From the NCBI GenBank assembly GCA_963668115.1, contig OY764147.1:2666001-2730000 (forward strand): a stretch of 64,000 bases of DNA, given 5' to 3'. Origin of the DNA: Plut-88900 sp963668115 (lineage in GTDB: Bacteria > Chloroflexota > Dehalococcoidia > Plut-88900). Under the pieces are notes generated by a model. It was not told where the DNA came from. It saw nothing but the letters and a program-made list of their open reading frames with translations, and made no database searches. The number at the start of each line of letters is the position of its first letter. Within the stretch, counting starts at the first letter, position 1. Position numbers and translations under genes: made by a program. Shown piece after piece: positions 55,362 to 63,904 of the stretch.

Positions 55362-57266
55362 GTGGTAGAGCAGAGACAGATCGACCACCTGCTGCAGGAG
55401 ACGGGCGAGATCGAGCCGCCGGCGCACCTGGTGGAAAACGCCAACATCCAGGACTACGAGACTGAGTACCGGCGGTCCACGGAAGACCCTGAGGGATTCT
55501 GGACGGAGATAGCTTCGGAGCTGGACTGGTTCAAGCCGTGGACAAAGGTGTTCGAATGGGACTACCCCAACTTCAAGTGGTTCTCGGACGGGGAATGCAA
55601 CATAACCTACAACTGCCTGGACCTGCACCTGACCGACGGCCGGAAGAACAAGGCTGCGTTCATCTGGCTCGGGGAAGACGGGTCGGAGAAGGTGCTGACG
55701 TACGGTCGGTTGACGCAGCTGGTGAACAGGATGGCGAACGGGCTGAGGGGGCTGGGGGTGGGGAAGGGAGACCGGGTTGTGATCTACATGCCGCTGACGC
55801 CGGAAGGGGTGATCTCGATGCTGGCCTGCGCACGGGTGGGAGCGGTGCACAGCGTGGTGTATGCGGGGTTCAGTGTCGGGGCGCTGAGGCAGAGGATTCT
55901 GGATGCGGAGGCGAAGGCGGTCATTACGGCGGACTACGGGTATCGTCGGGGCAAGCCGGTGGACTTGAAGGGGATCAGCGACGAGGCATCCGTGGATATC
56001 GACCATCTGAAACACATCATCGTGTGGCGTCGGGAGACGAAGGACGCGGCGCTGAAGGAGAAGGAGGTCGACTTCGATGACCTGCTGGCCAGCGGGGGCG
56101 TGGATTGCGAGGCGGAAGTGATGAATGCCGAGGACCCGTTGTTCATCCTGTACACCAGCGGCACGACGGGGAAGCCTAAGGGAGTCCAGCACGTTCACGG
56201 GGGGTTCATGGTCGGGACCTACTACCATTTCCGGTCCTTCTGGGACATGAAGGAGGACGACGTCTACTGGTGCACGTCGGATATCGGGTGGGTTGTCGGG
56301 CACAGCTACATCGTGTATGCACCACTGCTCTACGGGGCCACTACGGTCTTCCGGGAAGGCGCGCCCGACTACCCGGACCCGAGCGCTTTCTACGAGGTAA
56401 TCGAAAAGTACGGGGTGAACGTGATGTTCACGGCGCCAACGGTGCTGAGGATGCTTATGCGATACGGCGAACAGCACGCGGAGGGCTACGACCTGAGCAC
56501 GCTACGGCTGCTGACGTGTGCAGGCGAGCCGCTCAACCCCGAGGCCCAACGCTGGGCCTACGAGCACCTCTGCGGAAACGGCGAGTGGGGCTACATCGTA
56601 GATAACTGGTGGCAGACGGAGACGGGTGGGCCGTGTCTCGGGACGATGCCGATAATGAAGGTGAAGCCGGGTCGGGTGGGGAGGCCGCTGCCGGGAGTCG
56701 AGATGGATATCGTTGACAGGGAGGGTGTGCCGATAACGGAGCCTGATAAGGGCGGGATGCTGGTCATCAAGCGGCCGTTCCCAAGCTTCTTCCGCACCGT
56801 CTACGGCGACGCGTCCCGGTTCGAGAAGGACTGGACTACGATTCCGGGCGTCTACTTCTCCGGGGACGTGGCGCTGCGGGACGCCGACAACTACTACATG
56901 GTGGTGGGTCGGGCGGACGATGTGCTGAACGTGGCGGGCCACAGGATAGGGTCGGCGGAGGTGGAGAGCGCTCTGGTGTCGCACCCCGCAGTGGCGGAAG
57001 CGGCGGTGATCGGAAAGCCGGATGAGATAAAGGGCGAGCAGATCAAGGGTTTCGTGACGCTGAGGGCGGGGGAGTCGGGGTCGGATGACATGGTTAAGGC
57101 GTTGAAGCTGCACGTGAGGAAGGAACTTGGGCCGATAGCGGTGCCGACGGAGATAGACTTCACACCAGTGCTGCCGAAGACGCGGTCGGGGAAGATCATG
57201 CGTCGGCTGCTAAAGGCTCGAGAGTTGGGGCTAGATCCGGGGGATATTACGACTCTCGAGGACTAG
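55362..57266 (+). CDS. acsA: Acetyl-CoA synthetase
   Basis: A 634-residue acetate-CoA ligase (AMP-forming). Seen: FKPWTKVFEWDYPNFKWFSDGECN (in outline) typical of AcsA, the AMP loop YTSGTTGKPKGVQH, VDNWWQTETGG carrying the acetate-pocket tryptophan, GRADDVLNVAGHRIGSAEVES, and the C-terminal acetylation-site lysine in TRSGKIMRRLL. It turns acetate, ATP and CoA into acetyl-CoA. Start is GTG at 55362 with TATGGGGGA 6 bases before. Two small genes follow on the same strand. Confidence 0.93.
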   Translation: MVEQRQIDHLLQETGEIEPPAHLVENANIQDYETEYRRSTEDPEGFWTEIASELDWFKPWTKVFEWDYPNFKWFSDGECNITYNCLDLHLTDGRKNKAAFIWLGEDGSEKVLTYGRLTQLVNRMANGLRGLGVGKGDRVVIYMPLTPEGVISMLACARVGAVHSVVYAGFSVGALRQRILDAEAKAVITADYGYRRGKPVDLKGISDEASVDIDHLKHIIVWRRETKDAALKEKEVDFDDLLASGGVDCEAEVMNAEDPLFILYTSGTTGKPKGVQHVHGGFMVGTYYHFRSFWDMKEDDVYWCTSDIGWVVGHSYIVYAPLLYGATTVFREGAPDYPDPSAFYEVIEKYGVNVMFTAPTVLRMLMRYGEQHAEGYDLSTLRLLTCAGEPLNPEAQRWAYEHLCGNGEWGYIVDNWWQTETGGPCLGTMPIMKVKPGRVGRPLPGVEMDIVDREGVPITEPDKGGMLVIKRPFPSFFRTVYGDASRFEKDWTTIPGVYFSGDVALRDADNYYMVVGRADDVLNVAGHRIGSAEVESALVSHPAVAEAAVIGKPDEIKGEQIKGFVTLRAGESGSDDMVKALKLHVRKELGPIAVPTEIDFTPVLPKTRSGKIMRRLLKARELGLDPGDITTLED

Positions 57267-57393
57267 AGAAACGTTTGGCAAGGCAATCGGCCTACCTGAG
57301 AGGTATGGAACCATCAGCACTTCATCGAGTCCGGAACAGTTCCAATATGGCGACGCAATTCCGGCTCGGCAGGGGCCTAAACCCGAGGTCCCG

Positions 57394-57645
57394 ATGGATA
57401 AGACCGCGCCCGAGTACAGCCATGCGCAGCTATTGGAGCTTACGAAGTGGGTCATGTCGGATAACGTGCCTCGCACGGATGATGAACTGAGAGAAGAGCT
57501 AATGAATGAACTCGGACTCCGGCGTCGGGGCCTGCGCATGAACCTGTACCTGAATACGGCGATATCCAACGCCCGACGGGAGGCCGCGAAGGCGCGGGAG
57601 TCGGGTGGGGTGGAATCAAGGGAAACCAAAAGGAGCAAGGAGTAG
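57394..57645 (+). CDS. Small helical protein, unknown
   Basis: 83 residues, largely helical and charged (TKWVMSDNVPRTDDELREEL, then ELGLRRRGLRMNLYLNTAIS). No family that I can name with certainty. The pattern of two helices around RTDDEL and a final basic helix suggests nucleic-acid or protein binding. GAGG precedes the ATG at 57394. The ThuA-like gene starts 3 bases after its stop, so the two are co-transcribed. Confidence 0.55.
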   Translation: MDKTAPEYSHAQLLELTKWVMSDNVPRTDDELREELMNELGLRRRGLRMNLYLNTAISNARREAAKARESGGVESRETKRSKE

Positions 57646-57648
57646 AAG

Positions 57649-58461
57649 ATGAGAGAAGTCCAGCCGGGTCGGGTGCACCTGATAACGGGAGGATACCCGC
57701 CCGGGGCCCTGGCGCAGCACGACATGGACTATGCCCGAATCCGGCTGCTGGAGCTGCTGGAGGAGAGGGGAATACAGGCCACGGTGGGCAACGACTTTAC
57801 GGATGTTCACCGGTGGCTACCGGGGACGGCACTGATGCTTACGTATACGGCCGGGCCGTTCCTGGATGCGGAGCAGAACAAGGTGGTGCGGCGGTGGCTG
57901 GAGGACGGGGGTCGGTGGTTCGGGCTGCACGGGACCAGCGGGGGGAGGGCGAAGCGGGTGGAGGGGGAGACGCGACGGATGATGGTGAAGTCGGAGCACC
58001 ACGACACGCTCGGGAGCTTCTTCATCAGCCATCCGCAGACCAGGAAGTTCCGGGTGGACGTGTCGGGGGCGGACAATCCTCTTACCAAAGGCTTGCCGTC
58101 ATCCTTCATGACGATTGACGAGCCGTACATGATTGAGATCCAGCACCCGAATGAGACGGATGTCGTGCTGTCGGCGGAGCTGGGGCCTGACGACTCGGGG
58201 TACGGGTTCATCTACGATGAGGACACGTCGCTGCAGGCCGACAGGAAGACGCGGGTGCTGGCGTATACGAGGGATGTGGGGAGGGGTGGGGTGGCCTACA
58301 TAGCACTGGGACACTGCCACTCTCCGGCCAGCCAGACGAACCATGCGTTCGATGAGACTATCGAGGACCCGGAGTCGATGCCGAAGTCGTTCAGGGCAAG
58401 CTGGGAGGTGGAGGAGTACGTGCAGATGCTGAGGAACGGGATCGACTGGGGGGTGGGGTAA
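57649..58461 (+). CDS. ThuA-like domain protein
   Basis: A 270-residue protein of the ThuA (class I glutamine amidotransferase-like) fold. Seen: VHLITGGYPPGALAQHDMDY, VGNDFTDVHRWLPGTALMLTYTAG (in outline), WLEDGGRWFGLHGTSG where ThuA proteins have GLHG, FRVDVSGADNPLTKGLPSSF and a C-terminal RGGVAYIALGHCHSP. ThuA proteins act on trehalose derivatives or serve as sugar-related hydrolases, but many are uncharacterised. Neighbouring acetyl-CoA synthetase gives no clear link. Confidence 0.75.
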   Translation: MREVQPGRVHLITGGYPPGALAQHDMDYARIRLLELLEERGIQATVGNDFTDVHRWLPGTALMLTYTAGPFLDAEQNKVVRRWLEDGGRWFGLHGTSGGRAKRVEGETRRMMVKSEHHDTLGSFFISHPQTRKFRVDVSGADNPLTKGLPSSFMTIDEPYMIEIQHPNETDVVLSAELGPDDSGYGFIYDEDTSLQADRKTRVLAYTRDVGRGGVAYIALGHCHSPASQTNHAFDETIEDPESMPKSFRASWEVEEYVQMLRNGIDWGVG

Positions 58462-58479
58462 CTCCAGCCGTCTTTGCAG

Positions 58480-59421
58480 TTAGGCCGATCGGAGAGCGTT
58501 GCTGATAAGGCGGATGTGGTCTCGGCCGATGCCGCAGCAGCCCCCGACGACCCGGGCACCGAGGGTAATCCATTCCTGAACGAGTTCTACGTAGGTCTCG
58601 GGAGCCGTGACTTCCTGGTAGTTGCGTTGGGGTACGGCGAAGAAGATGCCGGAGTTGGCGTAGGCGGCGAGAGGGCCCTTCCACTTCGAGCGGGCGGCCC
58701 TTAGGCCGGGGCTGATGCAGTGAACCTCGCTGTGCATGATGGCCAGAAGGGAGCCGCCTATGGCCATGACCTGTTCAAGGGTCTCCAAGAAGTCGATGTC
58801 GGACGGGGCGGTGGCTTCGACCTCGGAGAGCATGTGGAGGTCGCCCTCGGGGGTGAGGGCGCAGCTAAGGCCGACCCAGACGGGAAGACCGGTCTCCAAT
58901 GCCGCCCTGATGAGAGCACCGCCGTGGACCGGCTCTCGGATCATTTCCAGGAGCAGAAAGTCGGCGCCCGCTTCGGCGAGGGTGTGGGCTTGGCGTCGGT
59001 AGCTTTCCTCAATGACGGGGAATGGGGGGAGGGGTCTGTTTCTCCGGCTGAAGGCATAGATCCCAAAGCTGGACAGGGACCCGGCGATCCATATAGACCT
59101 GTCCGGGGCGGCGTTTTCGATGCCCTCCCTGACAAGTTGGACGGAAAGGGCGTTCAGTTCGCCGGCGCGGTCTCCGAGTCCTGCGGCTTCCAGGTTGTGG
59201 GGAGAGGAGGCGTAGGAGTTGGCGGTTATGATGTCGGCGCCGGCGTCAATGTAGTCCTGGTGGAGCCGGCGCACGGTGTCGGGGTGGGTGCTGAGGGCGG
59301 AGGCGCACCACGCAGGCCCGTTGACGGGCACGCCCATTTTGTCGAGTTCGGTGCCGACCGCTCCGTCGAGGATGAGGGTCGGGCCGGAGTCCAGTCGGGC
59401 CTGGAGCTCGTCTACACCCAC
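58480..59421 (-). CDS. Homocysteine S-methyltransferase family protein
   Basis: A 313-residue zinc-dependent methyltransferase of the homocysteine S-methyltransferase (MetH N-terminal/BHMT) barrel family. Seen: LILDGAVGTELDKMG, ADIITANSYASSP, the zinc cysteine in MHSEVHCIS and the paired zinc cysteines in VVGGCCGIGRDHIRLI. It would move a methyl group from a donor such as betaine or S-methylmethionine to homocysteine. It overlaps the upstream FAD oxidoreductase by 10 bases, so the two probably act on one methylated-amine substrate. Confidence 0.85.
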   Translation of the reverse strand: MGVDELQARLDSGPTLILDGAVGTELDKMGVPVNGPAWCASALSTHPDTVRRLHQDYIDAGADIITANSYASSPHNLEAAGLGDRAGELNALSVQLVREGIENAAPDRSIWIAGSLSSFGIYAFSRRNRPLPPFPVIEESYRRQAHTLAEAGADFLLLEMIREPVHGGALIRAALETGLPVWVGLSCALTPEGDLHMLSEVEATAPSDIDFLETLEQVMAIGGSLLAIMHSEVHCISPGLRAARSKWKGPLAAYANSGIFFAVPQRNYQEVTAPETYVELVQEWITLGARVVGGCCGIGRDHIRLISNALRSA

Positions 59422-60740
59422 GGCGAGTGGCTGTTGTTGCTGCCGAAGGTCTTGCCCTCTGAGTAGCGGCTGAAGGCGAAGGGCTTGAGGTCGGGGACGT
59501 CCTCTCCCATGAGGAGCTTGGAGACCAGCTTCCCGAGGCCGATCATCTTGAAGCCGTGGTTGCTGTCTTCGATCATGTAGACGTTGGGGGCGACCCAGTC
59601 GAGGACGGGGAGGTTGTCGGGGGTGAAGGCGCCTATGCCGCCGTTAGGGCGCTGCTTGAAGGAGGAGCGTATGCCTTCGAAGCGGGACATGGTTGCGCCC
59701 ATGGCGGCGCAGAAGTAGTCGGCGAACTCGGGCTCGGCCTGGTAGAGCTCGTTGGCGTGGCCATAGGGGTCTACGACGGCATCGGGGCCGATCTTGACGG
59801 GGGTGATGCCGCCCTGAAGGCCGGGCCTTTCCATGCGCTCGTTGGCGTTCTTGAAGTAGACGTAGAGGTAGTCCCGGAGCTGCTTGCCGGTGCGCTCATC
59901 GTAGACGGGGGTGCTCATCTTCTCGATGTGGAGGATGGGTGGGTTCTTGCCCTCGGGGGTGACGTAAGGCTCGTCGAAGTAGACCTCGCCCTCCCGGAGT
60001 CTCCAGAAGGTCCACATGTCCTTGTTGACCACGGAGCCGTCGGGGTAGGAGCAGTCGATGTGAGAGGGTTTACCGAGCATGGCCCAATGCTGAGGTGTCC
60101 AGGCCCCGAGGGCCCAGATGACGGCGTCACAGTCGATATCGCCCTGGTTGGTGGTTACGGCCTTGACGGAGCCGGCGCGGGTGTCGTAGCCGGTGACCTC
60201 TACGCCGGTGCGGATTTCGACACCGTGCTGCTCACACTTCTCGACCAGACCACGGAGGACGTTCCGGGTGCCGACGTAGCCGCTGACGCGCTCGTCGAGG
60301 GCTACGTCGATGCCTTCGGTCTTGAAGTCGGGCCAGATGGAGGTGAGGAAGTCCCGGGCCTCTTTGCCGACGTAGAGGTTAGAGGTGTAGTCGGAGGCCT
60401 GGTGGGACTTGTGCATCTTTTCGAAGTCGGGGGTCTGGTTGGCCTCTCCGCATGAGACGTAACCGACCTGCTGGAAGCCCAAGTTGATGGGGTCGGACAT
60501 CCAGACGTCGACGCTGTGCCGGAGGATGGGGTGGAGGGCCTCGGTCATGTAGAAGTTGCGGACGTTGCCGCAGGCGACACCGGTCGCACCGGCCCCGACG
60601 TGGCTCTTTTCAAGGACGAGGATGTCCCGGCCGGAACCTTGGCCCCGGGCCTTTAGCTCCATGGCGAGGTGCCAGGCGGTACTCATCCCGTGGATTCCGG
60701 CGCCGACGATTACGTATTTCCGAGATTCATTAGTGGGCAT
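59412..60740 (-). CDS. FAD-dependent amine/amino acid oxidoreductase (DAO family)
   Basis: A 442-residue D-amino-acid-oxidase family flavoprotein, nearest in layout to sarcosine oxidase beta or dimethylglycine oxidase FAD domains. Seen: the FAD turn VIVGAGIHGMSTAWHLA near the N-terminus, DILVLEKSHVGAGATG, AVIWALGAWTPQHW and a C-terminal GGIGAFTPDNLPVLDWV with the second FAD contact. It oxidises C-N bonds. The ATG at 60740 follows GGAGGAAG at 4 bases; the open frame 10 codons further lacks support. Coupling to the methyltransferase suggests demethylation of a glycine derivative. Confidence 0.86.
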   Translation of the reverse strand: MPTNESRKYVIVGAGIHGMSTAWHLAMELKARGQGSGRDILVLEKSHVGAGATGVACGNVRNFYMTEALHPILRHSVDVWMSDPINLGFQQVGYVSCGEANQTPDFEKMHKSHQASDYTSNLYVGKEARDFLTSIWPDFKTEGIDVALDERVSGYVGTRNVLRGLVEKCEQHGVEIRTGVEVTGYDTRAGSVKAVTTNQGDIDCDAVIWALGAWTPQHWAMLGKPSHIDCSYPDGSVVNKDMWTFWRLREGEVYFDEPYVTPEGKNPPILHIEKMSTPVYDERTGKQLRDYLYVYFKNANERMERPGLQGGITPVKIGPDAVVDPYGHANELYQAEPEFADYFCAAMGATMSRFEGIRSSFKQRPNGGIGAFTPDNLPVLDWVAPNVYMIEDSNHGFKMIGLGKLVSKLLMGEDVPDLKPFAFSRYSEGKTFGSNNSHSPWV

Positions 60741-60806
60741 GGGACTTCCTCCGCATAGATAGGGCTGCAAGATTTGGGGGAGTGTAGGGCGGGGGGTGGG
60801 GTGGGG

Positions 60807-61226
60807 TCAAGGGACAGGAGCGGCGAAGGGGTTGATGATACGAAGGCCGTCGTAGGCCTGACCAGGGTTGAGGTCTTCGGTGTATACGGCGTCACAGGAG
60901 AGGGCTCGGGCAGCGGCGAGGATGGCAGCGTCCCAGTAGGAGATTTGGAAGCGTTGGGCGATGGCTACGGCGGATTGGAAGATTTCGAGGGTGACGGGGA
61001 GGATGGGGAATTTCAAGATGTCGACCAAGAAATTCAAAGCTTCATTGTGTGTCAAGGGGGCAAGTTGGTTAGGGCGAGTGGCCTGGTAGTAGAACTCCTG
61101 TAGAACTTGAACGGATATGGCTAGATTACCTTCGCTTAAAAGCTCCCGAGCTCGCTCGCGCTTTCGGGCCTCTTGAGGGATTACGCTTGTTGCGTAAAGG
61201 AGAACGTTGGTATCAACGAAGCGCAT
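60807..61226 (-). CDS. PIN-domain toxin (VapC-like)
   Basis: A 139-residue PIN ribonuclease with all four acidic positions: RFVDTNVLLYA (D5), QVLQEFYYQA (E44), SYWDAAILAAA (D99) and AVYTEDLNPGQ (E117, D118). The start at 61226 leaves a 14-base overlap with the antitoxin. A complete active site makes it the stronger of the two PIN toxins here. Confidence 0.9.
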   Translation of the reverse strand: MRFVDTNVLLYATSVIPQEARKRERARELLSEGNLAISVQVLQEFYYQATRPNQLAPLTHNEALNFLVDILKFPILPVTLEIFQSAVAIAQRFQISYWDAAILAAARALSCDAVYTEDLNPGQAYDGLRIINPFAAPVP

Positions 61227-61482
61227 CGCGATCATAGATGGCTTCGCGAGGGAGTATCTCGGACACTCCTCGACCTCTGGCGTCAAACTCTTCAAAGAAC
61301 TTCTTCAGGCGGTGACGTCGTTCCAGTGGGGTCTCCAAATCTTTGTCGGAGGACGAGCTGGCAGCGGCGAGAGAGTGGAGGTAGCGCCTGACTAACGCGG
61401 GTATAGAAGCGCCCATTTGAGCCGCCTTAATGCGGGCGCGGTGATCGGCCTGTTCGTCAATGTAGACCGTAATGTTCTTCAT
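61213..61482 (-). CDS. RHH antitoxin paired with PIN toxin
   Basis: An 89-residue protein with a ribbon-helix-helix start (MKNITVYIDEQADHRARIKA, ASIPALVRRYLHSLA) and a charged toxin-binding tail. It is encoded just before, and overlapping, the PIN gene, as is usual for VapBC. A paralogue with the same start lies at 61556. Confidence 0.85.
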   Translation of the reverse strand: MKNITVYIDEQADHRARIKAAQMGASIPALVRRYLHSLAAASSSSDKDLETPLERRHRLKKFFEEFDARGRGVSEILPREAIYDRDALR

Positions 61483-61555
61483 GGATGCGTTCTCAAGGTT
61501 GCTGGTGAAATTAACGAAGCTCGCTCTGGATGCAGGTCTTTTTCCTCTGCCAATT

Positions 61556-61798
61556 CTAGCCCGTGCGTGAGCCGCCGCCGGTTGCAGTAATTTCTGCGAT
61601 TGTCTCCTGGATGAGCCTTAGTCTTTGTTGTTCAGGCGTTTCGCCCTTCAGCGCGGGTATTTCACTCTTACGAGGTTCGGCTGCCAGGCGATTGATGAAG
61701 ACTCTTACCAGAGCGGATAGCGAGGTGCCCTTCTCTGCAGCCAGGATGCGGACCCGACGGTGGGTGTGGTCGTCAATGGAAACGGTTATTTTCTTCAT
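61556..61798 (-). CDS. Orphan RHH antitoxin-like protein
   Basis: An 80-residue ribbon-helix-helix protein (KKITVSIDDHTHRRVRILAA, TSLSALVRVFINRLA) similar along its length to the antitoxin at 61213, but followed by no PIN gene of its own. The ATG at 61798 is preferred; an ATG two codons earlier is possible. It might neutralise the neighbouring toxin or be a remnant of a second pair. Confidence 0.75.
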   Translation of the reverse strand: MKKITVSIDDHTHRRVRILAAEKGTSLSALVRVFINRLAAEPRKSEIPALKGETPEQQRLRLIQETIAEITATGGGSRTG

Positions 61799-61902
61799 GG
61801 GCATGCACCGCAGTTTCTGTGGTCACAGTATAGACGGGAAGGATGTTGGCAGACAAAGTAACTACCCCACAATCGGGGCTTGGGTAAACCTAACTGTGGC
61901 AC

Positions 61903-62337
61903 TTAGAACCGGGTTTGGATGCGAGAGGAGGCGTCGAAGAAGTACTGGAAGGTCTGATTGTAGCGGAAGAAGAAGTCCAGGCGGTATCCGTCTTCGTTGA
62001 GGGAGTGGGCGATGCTGTCGGGGGACTTGTTGAGGTCGAGGCTGTTGAGGGAATGGTGCAGGTCGGCGGCGCCGTTGTAGGCGATGTTCTCCAGCATTTC
62101 CCGCCACTCGTCGGGGGTCATTTCGAGGTAGAAGTCGGCTTCGTAGAGGTCGTCCTCGTCGGCTTCACGGGCGGAGCTACACTCGAAGCCTTCGAAGACC
62201 AGGACGTATATCTCGTCCCCGATCTTCAGCCCGACTATTGCGTCGCAAGAGCCGCCGCCGGCGGTCTGGTACTCGTCCTCGCTGTTGAAGACCTGGCGGA
62301 CGGCTTCGAACCATTCGAGGGAGGGGAAGTAGGGCAT
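61903..62337 (-). CDS. Small protein coupled to amidohydrolase (SCP2-like fold possible)
   Basis: A 144-residue cytoplasmic acidic protein: YFPSLEWFEAVRQVFNSEDE start, then VGLKIGDEIYVLVFEGFE and MTPDEWREMLENIAYNGAAD. The strand pattern followed by DEWREML recalls sterol-carrier-protein-2 domains, but the match is weak. Its ATG shares one base with the TGA of the upstream amidohydrolase (TGATG), so it is translated by reinitiation and probably serves the same pathway. The long frame in which it lies runs back through the amidohydrolase gene and is not coding there. Confidence 0.65.
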   Translation of the reverse strand: MPYFPSLEWFEAVRQVFNSEDEYQTAGGGSCDAIVGLKIGDEIYVLVFEGFECSSAREADEDDLYEADFYLEMTPDEWREMLENIAYNGAADLHHSLNSLDLNKSPDSIAHSLNEDGYRLDFFFRYNQTFQYFFDASSRIQTRF

Positions 62338-63422
62338 CAGGCGCCCCCTTCGGAGTCCCGGATGCCGTACATGGCGAGGGGGTTGTCCCTGAGGATGGCC
62401 TTCTTCTGGCCTTCGGTGATGTCTTCCCGCTCCCAGATGTGGTCGATGCTGTTGGGGAAGTCGTTGTCCCAGTGGGGCCAGTCGGAGGCGTAGACGAGGG
62501 CGTCGTCGCCGAGGATGTCGATAGTCTGGGGGAGGAGTTTTTCGTCGGGCTCGAGGTGGACGAAGACGTTGCTGCCGCGGAGGTATTCGCTCGGGGGGCG
62601 CTTGCAGTCGGGGGCTTCGACTTTGCCGCGGATCTCCCATTCCTCGTCGAGTCGGTCGAGCATGTAGGGCACCCATGTGCAACCGGCTTCCAGGAAAGCG
62701 ACGCGGAGCCGGGGGAAGAGCTCGAAGGTGCCTTCGAGGGCGAGGCTGGTCATCTGGATGATCTGGGAGACGGGGAACCCGACGGCGTGGCGCTGGATGA
62801 AGCGGGTGTAGGGGATGTACTCGGCGGTGGCGTGGCCGCCGTGGATGGCGACGGTGGTGTTGAGGTCCTGGGCCTCGGCGAAGAAGGGGTGGTTCTGCTT
62901 CCTGCCGATGAGGCCGTAGCCGACGGCGGGGGTAAAGGCCCCTGCAAACCCGAGCTCGGTGACGGACCGGCGCAGCTCTTTGGCGGACTCCTCGGGGTCA
63001 AGGAGGGGCATGACGGCGACTGCTCCGAAGCGGTCGTCGGCCTGGAGCCAGTGGTCGTGGAGGAAGGAGTTGTAGGCGCGAGTGACGGCGACGGTGTAGT
63101 CGGGGTCTACGAGCATGGAGTAGGGGAGGAAGGCGGTGGGGTAGAGGTAGGTCTTTTCGACGCCGGCTTCGTCCATGATGGCGAGCCAGTCTGAGGGGAA
63201 GGGGAAGCCGGGTGGGCCGTTAGTGCCGAGGGTCCCGCTCATGGTCGGGTCCATTCCGGGCTGCTTGGGGACGAGGGTGTTGTTGGAGTAGACCGTGCCG
63301 TCCGCGTTGGCCTTCCAGGCGTGGAGGTAGGCGTCGTAGGGGGGAGGCATGTAGGTGGCGATGATCTCCTCGGGCTCGTTGATGTGGCCGTCGGAGTCGA
63401 TGACCTTGAAGGGGGGTCTCAT
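62337..63422 (-). CDS. Amidohydrolase 2 family protein
   Basis: A 361-residue TIM-barrel amidohydrolase of the ACMSD-like family. Seen: FKVIDSDGHINEP with the metal pair (D/H), TTVAIHGGHATAEY, RVAFLEAGCTWVPYMLDRLDEEWE and LVYASDWPHWDNDFPNSIDHIW with the catalytic aspartate. Distant paralogue of the genes at 9112 and 14380. The DSDGHINEP form (His in the second position, Asp in the first) is that of the long amidohydrolases of this lineage. Substrate unknown. GGAGGCC precedes the ATG. It is translationally coupled to the 144-residue gene. Confidence 0.87.
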   Translation of the reverse strand: MRPPFKVIDSDGHINEPEEIIATYMPPPYDAYLHAWKANADGTVYSNNTLVPKQPGMDPTMSGTLGTNGPPGFPFPSDWLAIMDEAGVEKTYLYPTAFLPYSMLVDPDYTVAVTRAYNSFLHDHWLQADDRFGAVAVMPLLDPEESAKELRRSVTELGFAGAFTPAVGYGLIGRKQNHPFFAEAQDLNTTVAIHGGHATAEYIPYTRFIQRHAVGFPVSQIIQMTSLALEGTFELFPRLRVAFLEAGCTWVPYMLDRLDEEWEIRGKVEAPDCKRPPSEYLRGSNVFVHLEPDEKLLPQTIDILGDDALVYASDWPHWDNDFPNSIDHIWEREDITEGQKKAILRDNPLAMYGIRDSEGGA

Positions 63423-63480
63423 GGAGGGCCTCCGGTGGGGGGGATGGGGGGATTATAGCAGGGAGGGGGAGGGGCGTATG

Positions 63481-63628
63481 TTTGATTGAAGATTGATTGA
63501 ACGTTGATTGAATTCGTAGCTGTTTTGATTGAACGACGCCTAGAGGGATTTCTGGGGATTTCGCGTGGTGCGGGGGTGTGGGTTTTTGATTGTTTTGCAA
63601 TTTCAGGCACGGCTTTGATTGTTTAAGG
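63481..63628 (+). repeat. Dispersed iteron-like repeat, copy 4, interrupted at its right end
   Basis: Same core as copy 3 (TTCGTAGCTGTTTTGATTGA, ACGCCTAGAGGGATTTCTGG) plus the outer part shared with copy 1 (GATTGTTTTGCAATTTCAGG, CACGGCTTTGATTGTTTAAGG). The 276-bp element is inserted right after GTTTAAGG. Confidence 0.88.
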
Positions 63629-63904
63629 GGTTCTATTTGAAAGTAGGGTTTTGCACTTGCCAGTACCGTTCACGCTGGGCCTTGTGTTGTTTCACGTTTG
63701 ACATATCTGGGCCGTGTAAACTGGACTCGCTTACCATCTAGGTGCTTGAATCCGAATCCATCGACTAGGACTTCGCCTCGTACGCGGTGCAATTCCATAT
63801 GATGAGAAGTCTCCTCGTAGGTCATTAGCACTTCACAGATAGGACAGGGCCATTTTCGTATGCGTATGGACATCTTTTGCAAAACCCTACTTTCAAAGAG
63901 AACC
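63629..63904. mobile_element. 276-bp inverted-repeat element (MITE-like) with 8-bp target duplication
   Basis: Terminal inverted repeats of 27 bp (63629-63655 and 63878-63904) with one mismatch, starting GGTTCTATTTGAAAGTAGGG. GTTTAAGG stands on both sides (63621-63628 and 63905-63912), an 8-base target duplication. No transposase. The uninterrupted site is seen in repeat copy 1 near 18340-18360. Element carries one small ORF. Confidence 0.87.
63670..63873 (-). CDS. Small C2H2-like zinc-finger ORF inside the inverted-repeat element
   Basis: A 67-residue frame filling most of the element. Seen: CPIC (C10, C13) followed by H24/H25 and H29, giving C-x2-C-x11-H-x3-H, then a basic tail (RVQFTRPRYVKRE). 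The ATG at 63873 lies 4 bases inside the right inverted repeat; TTG at 63882 is an alternative. No transposase motif. It may be a DNA-binding passenger or regulator, or a fragment of a parent element's gene. Confidence 0.5.
   Translation of the reverse strand: MSIRIRKWPCPICEVLMTYEETSHHMELHRVRGEVLVDGFGFKHLDGKRVQFTRPRYVKRETTQGPA

Noticed and set aside
55347..56477. 376-codon minus-strand frame inside acetyl-CoA synthetase
   Set aside because: Mirror of a strongly conserved gene; His/Arg/Pro-rich and without motifs.
59556..60455. 299-codon plus-strand frame opposite the FAD oxidoreductase
   Set aside because: Shadow frame made of Gly/Val/Glu/Leu; no start signal and no family likeness.
61903..62682. 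Full 259-codon frame as one gene
   Set aside because: Its first 115 codons lie inside the amidohydrolase gene and are Arg/Pro-rich shadow; the real start is the ATG at 62337.
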